From the NCBI RefSeq assembly GCF_900142955.1, contig NZ_FRCP01000010.1, positions 62,001 to 126,000 on the forward strand: DNA of 64,000 nucleotides, given 5' to 3'. Origin of the DNA: Anaerosporobacter mobilis DSM 15930. GTDB taxonomy: Bacteria > Bacillota > Clostridia > Lachnospirales > Lachnospiraceae. Shown one piece after another: positions 26,849 to 36,000 of this stretch; position 1 is the first letter of the stretch; each line of letters opens with the position of its first letter. The notes beneath the pieces are model-generated. The model saw only the letters and a list, made by a program, of their open reading frames with translations. It did no database searches and was not told where the DNA came from. The position numbers and the translations under genes were made by a program.

Positions 26849-27136
26849 ATGAACAAATATGAATTAGCCTTAGTTGTTAGTGCAAAAATCGAAGATGATG
26901 CAAGAGTAGCAGCTGTAGAACAAGTGAAAGAATTAATCGCTAGATTTGGTGGTACAGTTACTAACGTTGATGAATGGGGTAAGAAAAGATTAGCTTACGA
27001 AATTCAAAAAATGAAAGAAGGTTTCTACTACTTCATCCAATTCGAATCTGAACCAACAGCTCCAAGAGAAATCGAACAAAGAGTTCGTATCATGGAATCT
27101 GTTATCAGATATTTATGCATTAGACAAGACGCATAA
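26849..27136 (+). CDS. rpsF: 30S ribosomal protein S6
   Basis: This 95-residue ribosomal protein binds S18 and 16S rRNA in the platform of the 30S subunit. The sequence matches S6 throughout (MNKYELALVVSAKI, GGTVTNVDEWGKKRLAYEIQK, EGFYYFIQFESEP, VRIMESVIRYLCIR). ATG 26849 follows AAGGAGGTG; the longer frame upstream is ignored. It is the first gene of rpsF-ssb-rpsR. Confidence 0.97.
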   Translation: MNKYELALVVSAKIEDDARVAAVEQVKELIARFGGTVTNVDEWGKKRLAYEIQKMKEGFYYFIQFESEPTAPREIEQRVRIMESVIRYLCIRQDA

Positions 27137-27154
27137 AGAAGGAGGAATTCCTTT

Positions 27155-27598
27155 ATGAATAAAGTAATCCTAATGGGCCGTCTAACAAGAGACCCTGAAG
27201 TGAGATATTCCCAAGGGGAAGGTTCACTTGCTATAGCAAGATATACAATCGCGGTAGATCGAAGATTTAAACGTGATGGTGATCAACAAACAGCAGATTT
27301 TATCAGTTGTGTATCATTCGGTAAAACAGCAGAGTTTGCAGAGAAGTATTACAGACAAGGAACGAAAGTACTCGTAACTGGTCGTATACAGACTGGTAGC
27401 TATACGAATAAGGATGGACAAAAAGTCTACACAACAGAAGTTGTTGTAGAAGAACAGGAATTTGCAGAAAGCAAGGCAGCAGCTAGTGAATCTGGCGGTT
27501 TCCAACAAGCAGCAGCAAGACCTGAGCCAAGCCAAGCAATTGGCGATGGATTCATGAATATCCCTGATGGTATTGATGAAGAATTACCATTTAATTAA
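27155..27598 (+). CDS. ssb: Single-stranded DNA-binding protein
   Basis: This 147-residue protein coats single-stranded DNA in replication and repair. The OB-fold occupies about residues 1-108 (MNKVILMGRLTRDPEVRY, TADFISCVSFGKTAEFAEKYYRQGTKVLVTGRIQTGSY). A flexible linker and the acidic tip EELPFN, the docking peptide for partner proteins, follow. The canonical terminal Phe is followed by an extra Asn. Its place between rpsF and rpsR is the usual one. Confidence 0.97.
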   Translation: MNKVILMGRLTRDPEVRYSQGEGSLAIARYTIAVDRRFKRDGDQQTADFISCVSFGKTAEFAEKYYRQGTKVLVTGRIQTGSYTNKDGQKVYTTEVVVEEQEFAESKAAASESGGFQQAAARPEPSQAIGDGFMNIPDGIDEELPFN

Positions 27599-27666
27599 TA
27601 TGACTTAGAAGTTAAAACTATATATATACATGATTATGTATAAAATTTGGATAAGGAGGTTGTGTT

Positions 27667-27942
27667 ATGCCATACAATAAGAATGATAGAAACGATAGAG
27701 CTGATTCTCCAATGAAGAGAAGAGGCGGACGTAGAAGAAAAAAAGTATGTGTATTCTGTGTTGACAAAAACAATACTGGTATCGATTTTAAAGATGTCAA
27801 CAAATTAAAAAGATATGTATCTGAAAGAGGTAAAATTCTTCCTAGAAGAATTACAGGAAACTGTGCAAAACACCAAAGAGCTCTTACAGTAGCAATTAAG
27901 AGATCTAGACATATCGCTTTAATGCCATATACAATGGACTAA
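27667..27942 (+). CDS. rpsR: 30S ribosomal protein S18
   Basis: This 91-residue protein partners S6 in the 30S platform. A basic N-terminal extension precedes the conserved core (KVCVFCVDK, IDFKDVNKLKRYVSERGKILPRRITGNCAKHQRALTVAIKRSRHIALMP). AAGGAGG lies upstream. The last eight codons and the stop recur 4.8 kb downstream with only synonymous changes. An integrative element has inserted here, so the present 3' end and terminator probably came from the element while the protein stayed intact. Confidence 0.97.
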   Translation: MPYNKNDRNDRADSPMKRRGGRRRKKVCVFCVDKNNTGIDFKDVNKLKRYVSERGKILPRRITGNCAKHQRALTVAIKRSRHIALMPYTMD

Positions 27943-28070
27943 TAAAAAGTTAACCGTTACATGATGTAAATCGTGTAGCGGTTTTTTTATGCTACTATAT
28001 ACATAAGACTTAGTTTGTTTTTAATTAATTTTTCACTGCATAAAATTGTCCGCATAGTTTATAAAACCAT
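27914..28070 (+). repeat. Left attachment-site repeat of an integrative element (attL-like)
   Basis: The 16 bases 27914-27929 are identical to 32731-32746. Homology then continues with scattered differences through the stop codon, the terminator and roughly 80 more bases (both copies contain CTGCATAAAGT/CTGCATAAAAT-like and GTTTATAAA stretches). It represents the left junction at the end of rpsR. Confidence 0.75.
27952..27988 (+). terminator. rpsR operon terminator (element-side copy)
   Basis: AACCGTTACA (27952-27961) pairs with TGTAGCGGTT (27974-27983) with one mismatch and runs into seven T residues. A diverged copy stands at 32768-32804. Confidence 0.85.
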
Positions 28071-28226
28071 GGAGATAATGATAGTAACGATTTCATAATT
28101 GATTTTAATCATTATGAAACAGTTTTCATTGGATATTCTATCAATATTTTAGTAATACTATGGTGGCAGATTCACAATAGTAAAAAAAGGGAATTAAATC
28201 TGCCTTAAGAAAGGACAAGGTAAAAT

Positions 28227-29342
28227 ATGATGAAAAGACGTTTTAAGAAAAGCATGATTGCACTTATGGTAATTGTTGCAATGATAAGTGTTACTGCTTG
28301 TAGTAGTAAAAAAGAAAATGTAAAAAATAACAACAACGCAGTAAATGAGGGGAGTAATACAGGAGATAATACTCCTAATGACACAAAAGTAGAGGAGAAT
28401 GTAGGTAATCAAGAAACCGGTGGTATTCTAGACAAATATAATACGTTATTAAAAAACGAAACTGATCGTGAAAAGGTATATGGATTCATTGGCGAAAACA
28501 TCACAAATGCAAGTGAAGCAGAAGCAGATCAATTAGTTAGTGGTATAATAGGATATGAAGATACTTATGAAGACGTAGATTATGAACGTTTATATGCTTA
28601 TAAAAATTACGTTTCTGATGAAGTAGAAGAATTCTTAGAACTAATGTATGAGAACCACCAAAAACCATATATGAATGAGAAAGAATTAGGAGTTACATTA
28701 GATGAATTATTAGACCGTGCAGAAGAATTTGAAGAACACATTGCAGAATTCCCTGATGGGATTACAACACAACATTCCTATGATATGTATGTAAAACTTA
28801 TGGATGCAGCTATTGTTGGTGGATATGATAAAGAGAAAAAAGTTGCTAACTACTATAAAGGTGATGCGGAAAATCGTATTGACGGACGTGCAGTTGATGA
28901 ATATATGAAATTCTTAGCTGATGAAGAAGACGATGATGCTAATAATAAAAAAGTTAGTACAAACACTACTGACAAAACAAATGCTACTAAAACAAACACC
29001 AATACAAATACAACAAATGCTAACACAACAGATGCTAACACAACAAACACTAACACAACAAAAGCTAACACAACAAACGCTAACACAACAAACGCTAACA
29101 CGACAAATACAAAGACTGGTACAAATACAAACAATAATACGAATACAACAAACAATACAACAAATAATACAACGGTAAATGTTGGTGATAATTCTGAAGA
29201 GCAATTTGATGCACCAATTACAAGAAGTATTGTTCAAGAATATGTAGATCTACTTGTAAAATCTAAGAACGAAATTACAACTGCAGTAGAAGATTTTTAT
29301 GCAAATCTTAATACTTTAATAGCTGATAAATTTGGTATGTAA
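28227..29342 (+). CDS. Lipoprotein with Asn/Thr repeat region
   Basis: This 371-residue protein has a signal peptide and lipobox (VTACS, Cys near 25). It continues with a low-complexity Asn-rich linker, a helical acidic domain (about 65-235; VSDEVEEFLELMYENHQKPYMNEKE), then an Asn/Thr-rich repeat stretch (about 245-320) and a short C-terminal helix. The repeat stretch is built of near-identical 15-base units coding ANTTN-like pentapeptides. It lies between the att-like repeats, so it belongs to the element by position. Function is unknown; surface exposure is likely. Two adjacent ATGs (28227 and 28230) are possible starts. Confidence 0.7.
   Translation: MMKRRFKKSMIALMVIVAMISVTACSSKKENVKNNNNAVNEGSNTGDNTPNDTKVEENVGNQETGGILDKYNTLLKNETDREKVYGFIGENITNASEAEADQLVSGIIGYEDTYEDVDYERLYAYKNYVSDEVEEFLELMYENHQKPYMNEKELGVTLDELLDRAEEFEEHIAEFPDGITTQHSYDMYVKLMDAAIVGGYDKEKKVANYYKGDAENRIDGRAVDEYMKFLADEEDDDANNKKVSTNTTDKTNATKTNTNTNTTNANTTDANTTNTNTTKANTTNANTTNANTTNTKTGTNTNNNTNTTNNTTNNTTVNVGDNSEEQFDAPITRSIVQEYVDLLVKSKNEITTAVEDFYANLNTLIADKFGM
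29004..29108 (+). repeat. 15-base tandem repeats inside the lipoprotein gene
   Basis: Seven consecutive 15-base units (29004, 29019, 29034, 29049, 29064, 29079 and 29094) follow the pattern GCTAACACAACAAAC with small changes. Units at 29034, 29064 and 29079 are identical. They encode ANTTN-type pentapeptides, and the period is a multiple of three, so copy-number change would keep the frame. Confidence 0.85.
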
Positions 29343-29370
29343 TAAAACTATTATTTTAACGTTATAAATA

Positions 29371-29417
29371 AACAAAACACCTTCTAGTTACTTATGTATA
29401 TAGAGGGTGTTTTTGTT
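29371..29417 (+). terminator. Terminator after the lipoprotein gene
   Basis: AACAAAACACCTTCT (29371-29385) pairs imperfectly with AGAGGGTGTTTTTGTT (29402-29417); the right arm is T-rich. Confidence 0.65.
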
Positions 29418-29469
29418 AGTATTGAACAAAAATTAATAATGACAAATTAGTAAGGAGAATTTTAATTTA

Positions 29470-30060
29470 GCTAAAGAAAAATTAAGCATAAAAAGTGGTA
29501 TAAGTGATTTGGATTTGGCAATTTCTACCTATGTAATCATAACGCAATCATTTAATGCAATTGGAAAAAATTACAGAGCACTGGAAAAAAACTATTCTCA
29601 AGATGAAATGTCATATCTATACAAGAAAAAGAACCTGCGTTTATTACCTGTCATAGAAAGAATGAAAGGTGTTGTAACTAAAAACATGGATGCGATAGAG
29701 TTACTCGGACAGGTAACGGACAATAAAAATGCGGTAGTGTACCTTGACCCTCCATACGTAGCTGAAACTAGGATTTGTAAGGATGTTTATAGTTATGAAT
29801 GTAATAACCAATACCAAGTTAATTTAATTCATAGTATAAGAGATGCTAAGTGTAAAATTGTTCTTTCTGGCTATGATAACGAGTTATATGATAAGGAGCT
29901 AGGAGAGGGTTGGGAGAAAATTATTATAGCCGGCAATACCTATAAGTATTCGTCTCCAAGTCCTATAAAACCAAAAGCACAAGAAATAGTATGGATAAAT
30001 TACAAGTTAGATAATTATGCAAGAGCAATGATATTTCAAAATAATAGAAAAGCGTGCTAA
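29470..30060 (+). pseudogene. Broken D12-class DNA adenine methylase
   Basis: The C-terminal part of a Dam-like N6-adenine methyltransferase is readable: FNAIGKNYRALEKNYSQ, the catalytic DPPY in AVVYLDPPYVAETR and VWINYKL near the end. The N-terminal FxGxK/SAM-binding half is missing. Upstream, AAGGAG at 29453 is followed not by ATG but by TTA GCT AAA GAA, which reads like a normal start (M)AKEKLSIKS with the ATG lost. It is then fused directly to the middle of the enzyme. This suggests a start-codon change plus an internal deletion. The remaining frame has a TTG at 29509 but should not give an active enzyme. Confidence 0.7.
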
Positions 30061-30488
30061 TTAAGTAAACACAATAGCTCTATTAAAGGCACTTTTAGTA
30101 TAAATACTAAAGGAGATAATGTAAAAAAATTTAATAGAAATATGTTAAGCATCTGAAGTTCAGAGATAAGAATATATTGAGAATTGTAAGTGGTATAAGT
30201 GGATGGAACAACATTAGAATGGATTAGATAGGGGAACTTTAGATGCAAGTGAGCAGAATATTATATAACAAAACTGAAAGTAGAAAGGGGATTTAAGAAA
30301 GCGTTTGTGGAAGTGGAAATATATAGGGGTAATAAGAGAAAAATAGTGGGAGAAAATGTATTTTAATTTAAAAAATACATATTATTATAGAATCGTAATG
30401 AATATGAGAAAATAGAGATGTTATAGAATCTACTTTCAGTTTTTGATTAAAAACATAATAGTCATTAATTGAAGGAGAGTGGTTTATA
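30061..30488. other. AT-rich stretch inside the element without recognisable genes
   Basis: I see no frame of useful length, no strong hairpin and no conserved motif. A GAAGGAGAG at 30470-30478 is the ribosome binding site of the next gene. The stretch is probably decayed element DNA. Confidence 0.45.
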
Positions 30489-30914
30489 ATGTTTAAAATA
30501 ATAAATATAAACAGAATAGCAATAGTAATATATATTAGTAAAATAGAAGCGAATAAATTAAATTACTATAAAAAAGCAGAGGAACTGTTTAAATGTATAG
30601 AACCTATAGATAAAGTTATCTTTTATGATTTATCAAACAAAGATAAAACAGAGGAAACAAGAAATTACATTAGAACTCTAAATGAAATTGTAAGTATAAA
30701 TAAGGATAAAACTTATGTAGTTGTAATTCCTTCAACAGTTGAAGTGACTCAAGATATATTAGAAGTGCAGGAAATCTCAGCATATTTATCTAGAGTAGCA
30801 GATATGGAAAACATGGAATGTTGGTTCATCAAAAATAGACTTGATAATGAATTAGAATTCTTAAAAGTATACTCACCTTTAATAGATGGAGGGGATGCTT
30901 GTGAAGAAAACTAA
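30489..30914 (+). CDS. Unrecognised 141-residue element protein
   Basis: I do not recognise this protein firmly. The N-terminus alternates hydrophobic strand and helix (IAIVIYISKIEANKLNYYKKAEELFK, KVIFYDLSN, TYVVVIPSTVEV). This faintly recalls the resolvase N-terminal fold but lacks its catalytic serine motif, so no function is assigned. GGAGAG precedes the ATG. It overlaps the start of the Xis-like gene by 14 bases and lies upstream of the integrase, so it may take part in element regulation. Confidence 0.5.
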   Translation: MFKIININRIAIVIYISKIEANKLNYYKKAEELFKCIEPIDKVIFYDLSNKDKTEETRNYIRTLNEIVSINKDKTYVVVIPSTVEVTQDILEVQEISAYLSRVADMENMECWFIKNRLDNELEFLKVYSPLIDGGDACEEN

Positions 30915-31110
30915 TAGTGGAACTAAACAAATGATGGATATGCAAAATAAAATAGCCGTATCAACGGAAGAGTTGCAATTACTCCTTAGTTGTGGGAGAA
31001 AGACAGCTATTAAGATTGGGCACTCTGCTGAAGCAAGAATCGACTGGGGAAAAAGGGTATTATGGAATGTAAATAGAGTCAAAGGGTATATGGACGAGAT
31101 TTCAGAATAA
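30901..31110 (+). CDS. Small excisionase-like DNA-binding protein
   Basis: This 69-residue protein has the pattern STEELQLLLSCGRKTAIKIGHSAEARIDWGKRVLWNVNRVKGYMDEI. It fits the winged-helix family of small proteins that sit beside tyrosine integrases in Firmicutes integrative elements. They bend DNA for excision or regulate the integrase. GTG 30901 has the best distance to GGAGGGG; ATG 30895 and 30886 are alternatives. It overlaps the previous gene and precedes the integrase by 160 bases. Confidence 0.72.
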   Translation: MKKTNSGTKQMMDMQNKIAVSTEELQLLLSCGRKTAIKIGHSAEARIDWGKRVLWNVNRVKGYMDEISE

Positions 31111-31270
31111 TAAGTAATGTGAATTTATAAGCATAATAAGTAGATTGGAATTAGTAAGATTACTAATTTAGTACATAATTAGTAGTGATAATTAATAGTC
31201 TTCTTGAAACTAAAAAGGATAAGCGTTAAAATCATACAATTACAATGTGAGTATAAGGAGAATGTGTAAT

Positions 31271-32509
31271 ATGAATAAGAGTGTAAAGAGAAGAGACAGT
31301 AATAATCGTGTTATGCCAACTAATATATCAGAAAGAGCGGATGGAAGATATTGTTTAAGGAAAATGGTGAATGGGAAAAAGATTTTAGAGTATTATAATA
31401 CATTAAATGAAGCTAAAAAAAGATTGAAACTATTAGAGGCAGAAATTGTACAAGAAAAAGAATACGGCAATAAAAAATATAAATTAGAAGAATGGTATAA
31501 GATTTTTCTTAATCACTACTGTACAAATCTCGGACAACGAACCATAAATAACTATACAAACTATTTTGCAAGATATATGACAGTAGAGTTTGGTAAAAAA
31601 AGAATAAATAACATAACACAATTAGATATAGTTCAATATTATGGTGACCTGAGAAATAAGTGTAATCTTTCAAGGGGGACGATTGGATATTTTAATAGTA
31701 TGTTAAGTAGGGCATTTCAAAAGGCTGTAGATAATAGAATCATAAGTAGTAATCCTACACTTGGAGTTATGAGAGAGATAAAAAAGGAAGAACCAAAGAA
31801 AAGAGAAGCACTTTCGTTACAACAGGAAATAAATTTATTAAATTATATATCTACGGGCAGGTACTATAGGTATAAAGCATTACTTCTCCTTCTTCTTAAT
31901 ACTGGTTTAAGGTCAGGGGAGGCAAGGGCATTAACGATAAATGATATAGACTTTAATACAGGAAGTATTCATATTAATAAATCAGTGAGTTATGACACAA
32001 TAGAAAGCAATAGGAAACAGCATTTTGTAGTACCACCCAAGACCAAGAATAGTAACAGAGTAGTATATGTAAAGAAAGAGGTAATTGATGAGATAAAGAA
32101 CTATATCAAGATGAAGAATGAGTGGGATGTAAATAGAGATTACAAGATATGCAGATATGATGAATATAAGAACAGGATGGAAGACTGTGGTGATTTCTTA
32201 TTTACCACATCTAGGGGAACGGTTATAACTGATGAGTCCTTGAATAAAAGTTTAAAAGCAATAATTAAGGAATGTAATATTAATGAGAGAAAAAAAGCAG
32301 AGGAAGAAAAAAGAGATGCAATACTAATACCAGAGAGTACAACTATTCATTGTTTACGACATACGTTTGCAACACGTTCATATGAAAAAGAGATGTCTCC
32401 TAGCATTGTAAGCAAATTAATGGGACATAGTAATACAAAAATAACACAAGAGGTTTATACGCATATTAGCCAAGAAATAGTTATGCGTGAATATATGAAT
32501 TGTTGGTAA
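31271..32509 (+). CDS. Tyrosine site-specific integrase (Tn916 Int type)
   Basis: This 412-residue recombinase integrates the element. An N-terminal AP2-like arm-binding domain (about 15-60: SERADGRYCLRKMVNGKKILEYYNTLNEAKKRL) precedes a SAM-like core-binding domain (about 70-165). The catalytic domain (about 180-405) has Arg in LNTGLRSGEARAL, the box HCLRHTFATR, GHSNTKIT and the nucleophile Tyr in QEVYTHI. ATG 31271 follows AAGGAG. It lies next to the right att-like repeat, the usual arrangement. It appears intact, so the element could still be recombinogenic. Confidence 0.92.
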   Translation: MNKSVKRRDSNNRVMPTNISERADGRYCLRKMVNGKKILEYYNTLNEAKKRLKLLEAEIVQEKEYGNKKYKLEEWYKIFLNHYCTNLGQRTINNYTNYFARYMTVEFGKKRINNITQLDIVQYYGDLRNKCNLSRGTIGYFNSMLSRAFQKAVDNRIISSNPTLGVMREIKKEEPKKREALSLQQEINLLNYISTGRYYRYKALLLLLLNTGLRSGEARALTINDIDFNTGSIHINKSVSYDTIESNRKQHFVVPPKTKNSNRVVYVKKEVIDEIKNYIKMKNEWDVNRDYKICRYDEYKNRMEDCGDFLFTTSRGTVITDESLNKSLKAIIKECNINERKKAEEEKRDAILIPESTTIHCLRHTFATRSYEKEMSPSIVSKLMGHSNTKITQEVYTHISQEIVMREYMNCW

Positions 32510-32591
32510 GAAATATATGTTGTAAAAGAGATATGTAAGTAATTTGGTAGTTAGTATTGACCAGTAGTGATTTCATAATAAGTAAAGTTGA

Positions 32592-32614
32592 TTTACTCAA
32601 AAGTTTACTCAAAA
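32592..32614 (+). repeat. Direct repeats, possible integrase arm sites
   Basis: The 11-base sequence TTTACTCAAAA occurs twice, at 32592-32602 and 32604-32614, a 12-base period. It lies between the integrase gene and the right att-like repeat, where arm-type binding sites are expected. Confidence 0.45.
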
Positions 32615-32730
32615 AGAATATATAAAGATAATACATGATAACAAAAGATGAATAGGAGAAATTTATAGAAACCCTTTAAAACATAGATAATGGAGTAAGA
32701 TAAAGCAGTATAGAAAGTTGGGAGGGGATT

Positions 32731-32893
32731 TCGCTTTAATGCCATACACTATGGATTAATAAAAGCTAACCGTTACATGATGAAAATCGTGTAGCGGTTT
32801 TTTTGATCTATTTTCTATATGGTATATAGCTTAGTATATATATTGTATAAACTAATTTTTATACATAAAGTAGTCTGCATGGTTTATAAACCT
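32731..32893 (+). repeat. Right attachment-site repeat with a second rpsR end and terminator (attR-like)
   Basis: This copy begins abruptly at 32731 and reads GCT TTA ATG CCA TAC ACT ATG GAT TAA. It encodes the same ALMPYTMD end as rpsR, with three third-position changes and no amino-acid change. A matching terminator (32768-32804) and a further stretch of diverged homology follow. It is most simply the original chromosomal end of rpsR, displaced by the element. Confidence 0.75.
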
Positions 32894-33096
32894 AGTAAAT
32901 ATATGAGGCTGTTCGTGGGTATTAGTAATTACCTAAGAGCAGCCTTATAGTAATTTTAGATTAAATTGTGTAAAGAAAAATATTATTATAAAAATACAGT
33001 TTCCGAAAATATGCGAAAATTATGGTTGATTTAAACATGAAAGTGTGTTATTAATATAATAGTATTATACATATTATCTAAACAAGGAGAGAGGAT
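32894..33096. other. Upstream region of the secreted amylase gene
   Basis: A hairpin (32906-32914 with 32937-32945, inner GGTA/TACC pairing) lacks a clear T tract, so it may be a leader structure. The ribosome binding site AAGGAGAGAGG precedes ATG 33097. Confidence 0.4.
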
Positions 33097-36000
33097 ATGA
33101 AAAAAAGTAGTGTAAGAAGACGTATAATGAGTTTACTAATGGTACTTACAATGTTAATTGGCTTATTGCCTAATAATTTGTTGGTACAAGCTACAGAAGT
33201 ACAAACTACAGAAGCAGGAGTTACAGATCCAGAGTTAGCTGGACTTAAGAGCCCAGTTATTAATGGAGACGGGACTGTTACCTTTAGCTATATAGGTAAT
33301 AGTACGCAAGCTGTTATAGTTAAAGGATTATTTAACGGTTGGGCAGAAGTAGTAATGGATAAGAAGACAACGACTGAGGGTAATACCTACTTTACAACTA
33401 CAGTAGATGTTACTAAAGTACCAGGAATCTATCCTTATGGATTTAACGATAATAATGGTGGAGGCTGGTTAGGAGATCCACTAAATAATGCATACTATAC
33501 TGCTAATAGCAACAAAGCATTGGTTAGAAATCCTATTGAAACGGAAACTGGTACGACAATCTATTATCCAACAAATGAAGCAGGAGCAAAGTTACAATAT
33601 AGAAAAGTTGGAGAAACAGAATATCAAGCAATTTTAATGGAAAAGGCGGCTTCTTTTAGTGATGGTATGTATAGCGCTACAGTAACAGAAGCTGGTACAT
33701 ATGAGTATTACATAGAAGATTCATTAGGAAATAATATTGGGGATCCTAATAATTTTGAAACTGAAAACGCTACGAAGACTTTTGAGGTTGCTGAAATTGA
33801 TAATGAAGTAGCAAACTTAAAGAGTCCGGTAATTAACGGTAATAGTGTTACGTTTAATTACTATGATAATACAGCAACGCAAGCACGCGTGGCAGGAGGC
33901 TTTACAAGTTGGCAAACTAGTGCCTTGTCAATGGTAAAAAATGAAAAGGGTATTTGGTCAGCAACTTGCACATTGGAGCCAGGGGTTTATGAATACAAGT
34001 TTATTAAGAATACAAGTGATTGGATAACAGATCCTAAAAATAATGTTACATCTAACGGTAACAGTGCATTTTATGTGGAAGGTCTTACACTAGGAAAAAC
34101 TCTTGATGTTAAAAAAGGAGAGTCAACTGCATTGCCTGTAACAGGACAATTGTATACAAGTCTAGTAGGAAAGACAGTTGCTGTCGACTATACTTTATCA
34201 GATGGTGACATTAATGCTGGTGTAACGATTAAAGATGGCAAAATTACAATTCCAACAAATTATGCAAAATCTACGCTTACAGTAAAAGTGACATCTGGAT
34301 CATATGAGTATTCAAGTGTGATTAACGTTATTGATAAATTATATACATATAATATTAAATACTATCGTAGTGATGAGAATTACTCTGATAAGGACATTTG
34401 GTTCTGGGGATATGGAATAGATGGTTCAGTTGTATTATTTACTGGAACTTATACGGATGCAAGTGGACGCACATGGGCAACAGCAAGCACAACATTTAAA
34501 CTAGATAAAGCCCAATTCATAATACGTACGACAGATAGTGGGCATACACAGTGGCTTGGACAAGAGAATACAAGAGATTTTGCAATATCTACTGGTGCAG
34601 AAAGCGCAGACCTATGGGTTGTTTCTACACTTGATGAGGTAGCAACAGAAGAACCTGGTGAAATTGCTGTTCCAGATACACGATATGCAATGTTACAATA
34701 TGTGAGAGAAGATGGGGAATATACAGATTGGAATGTATATACTTGGACAGATAGTACAAGATCTATAGATTTCGATGAGAACGGAATTGCTTTAGTGCCA
34801 GTTAATCAAAGCACAACGCAGTTAGATTTTGTAATTCGTAAAGGATATCCAGCTGCAGGTGAAGAATGGGTTAAGGATGGCGGAGATTGTTCTGTTAAGA
34901 TTCCATTGAATCAAACAATTGTGAAAGGAATCATACCAAGTGGACAGACAAGTAACATAAAGATGCTTCCTTACAATAGCGGTTACACATTAGATGGTAA
35001 TAATAAGATCATTCATTTCACATATAGAGATGATAACATGTTTAAAGAGGGTACTTTAGATACTCTTGCCCAGGTATGCGTTGAGGTAAATGGAACTAAA
35101 TACCCTATGACTTATAATAGTGAAAATGAACGTTATGAATATGATTACAAAATTAGTAAGGATGGACAATTTTTATACTGTTACTATGTTAAGAAAACAG
35201 CTGTGTCTGAAGAAGAAGTAATACTTGATAAGTACAATGACAAAGTAGTTGATGGAAAATCTGCGTTAGAGTATAAAGATATTACTGTAGATATATCAGC
35301 AAGTGTACAACCATCTAGCATAAATTACAGACAAAATGCAGTATTGTCTATTAATATTAATAATAAGGCTGGAGAAACTACTTTAATTCCTACCGAAACA
35401 TATGTGGATTTAAGTAGTTTAGGTGGTGATTCAAAGGTTTTTGTTGAAACTGATTTAATGGAAATTAGTATTGGAGTAACCGAATCTACTAAGTATGGTA
35501 AAAAACAAATACCAGTAACAGTTGTGGATCAGTATGGTAAAAAACATGTTATAACAGCAAGTGTTACTGTTGTAGCACCTACCCAAAATAGTAATGACTT
35601 TGATTGGGAAGAAGCAGTTATTTACTTTATGGTTACAGATCGATTTAAAGATGGCAATACTGCAAATAATGATGCATATGGAGTAGGAGACTATAATACC
35701 GATCCAGAAACAGGAGCGAGTAGTTATCATGGTGGAGACTTTGCAGGTGTAACCTCGAAATTAGATTACTTAAAGGATTTAGGTATTAATACAATTTGGA
35801 TTTCTCCTATTGTTGAGAATATAACGGAAAGCCAGACTTCTACAGAACCTCCTATGGAATCCTATGGATATCATGGATACTGGACAAGTAATTTTGAAGA
35901 ATTAAATAAACACCTTGGAACAGAAGCTGAATTAAGAGAGCTAATATCAGAAGCGCATAGTCGCGGAATTAAGATAATGGTTGATATAGTAATTAATCAT

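Larger units (their letters stand above)
27914..32804. mobile_element. Degraded 4.9-kb integrative element inserted at the 3' end of rpsR
   Basis: Direct repeats of the rpsR end plus terminator bound this segment. Inside lie a lipoprotein gene, a broken adenine methylase, an unrecognised gene, a small Xis-like gene and, next to the right end, a Tn916-type tyrosine integrase. No replication, relaxase or transfer gene is visible, so it is probably a remnant of a larger element or a small mobilisable island. Integration regenerated a full rpsR frame. Whether excision still works is unknown. Confidence 0.75.

Noticed and set aside
28973..29175. CRISPR-like array
   Set aside because: The repeats are contiguous 15-base units inside a coding frame with no spacers and no cas genes nearby.
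28914..29237. Long open frames on both strands opposite the lipoprotein repeat region
   Set aside because: They arise from the 15-base repeats, which leave several frames open; the products are monotonous Val/Phe, Cys/Ile or Gln/Thr strings without ribosome binding sites.
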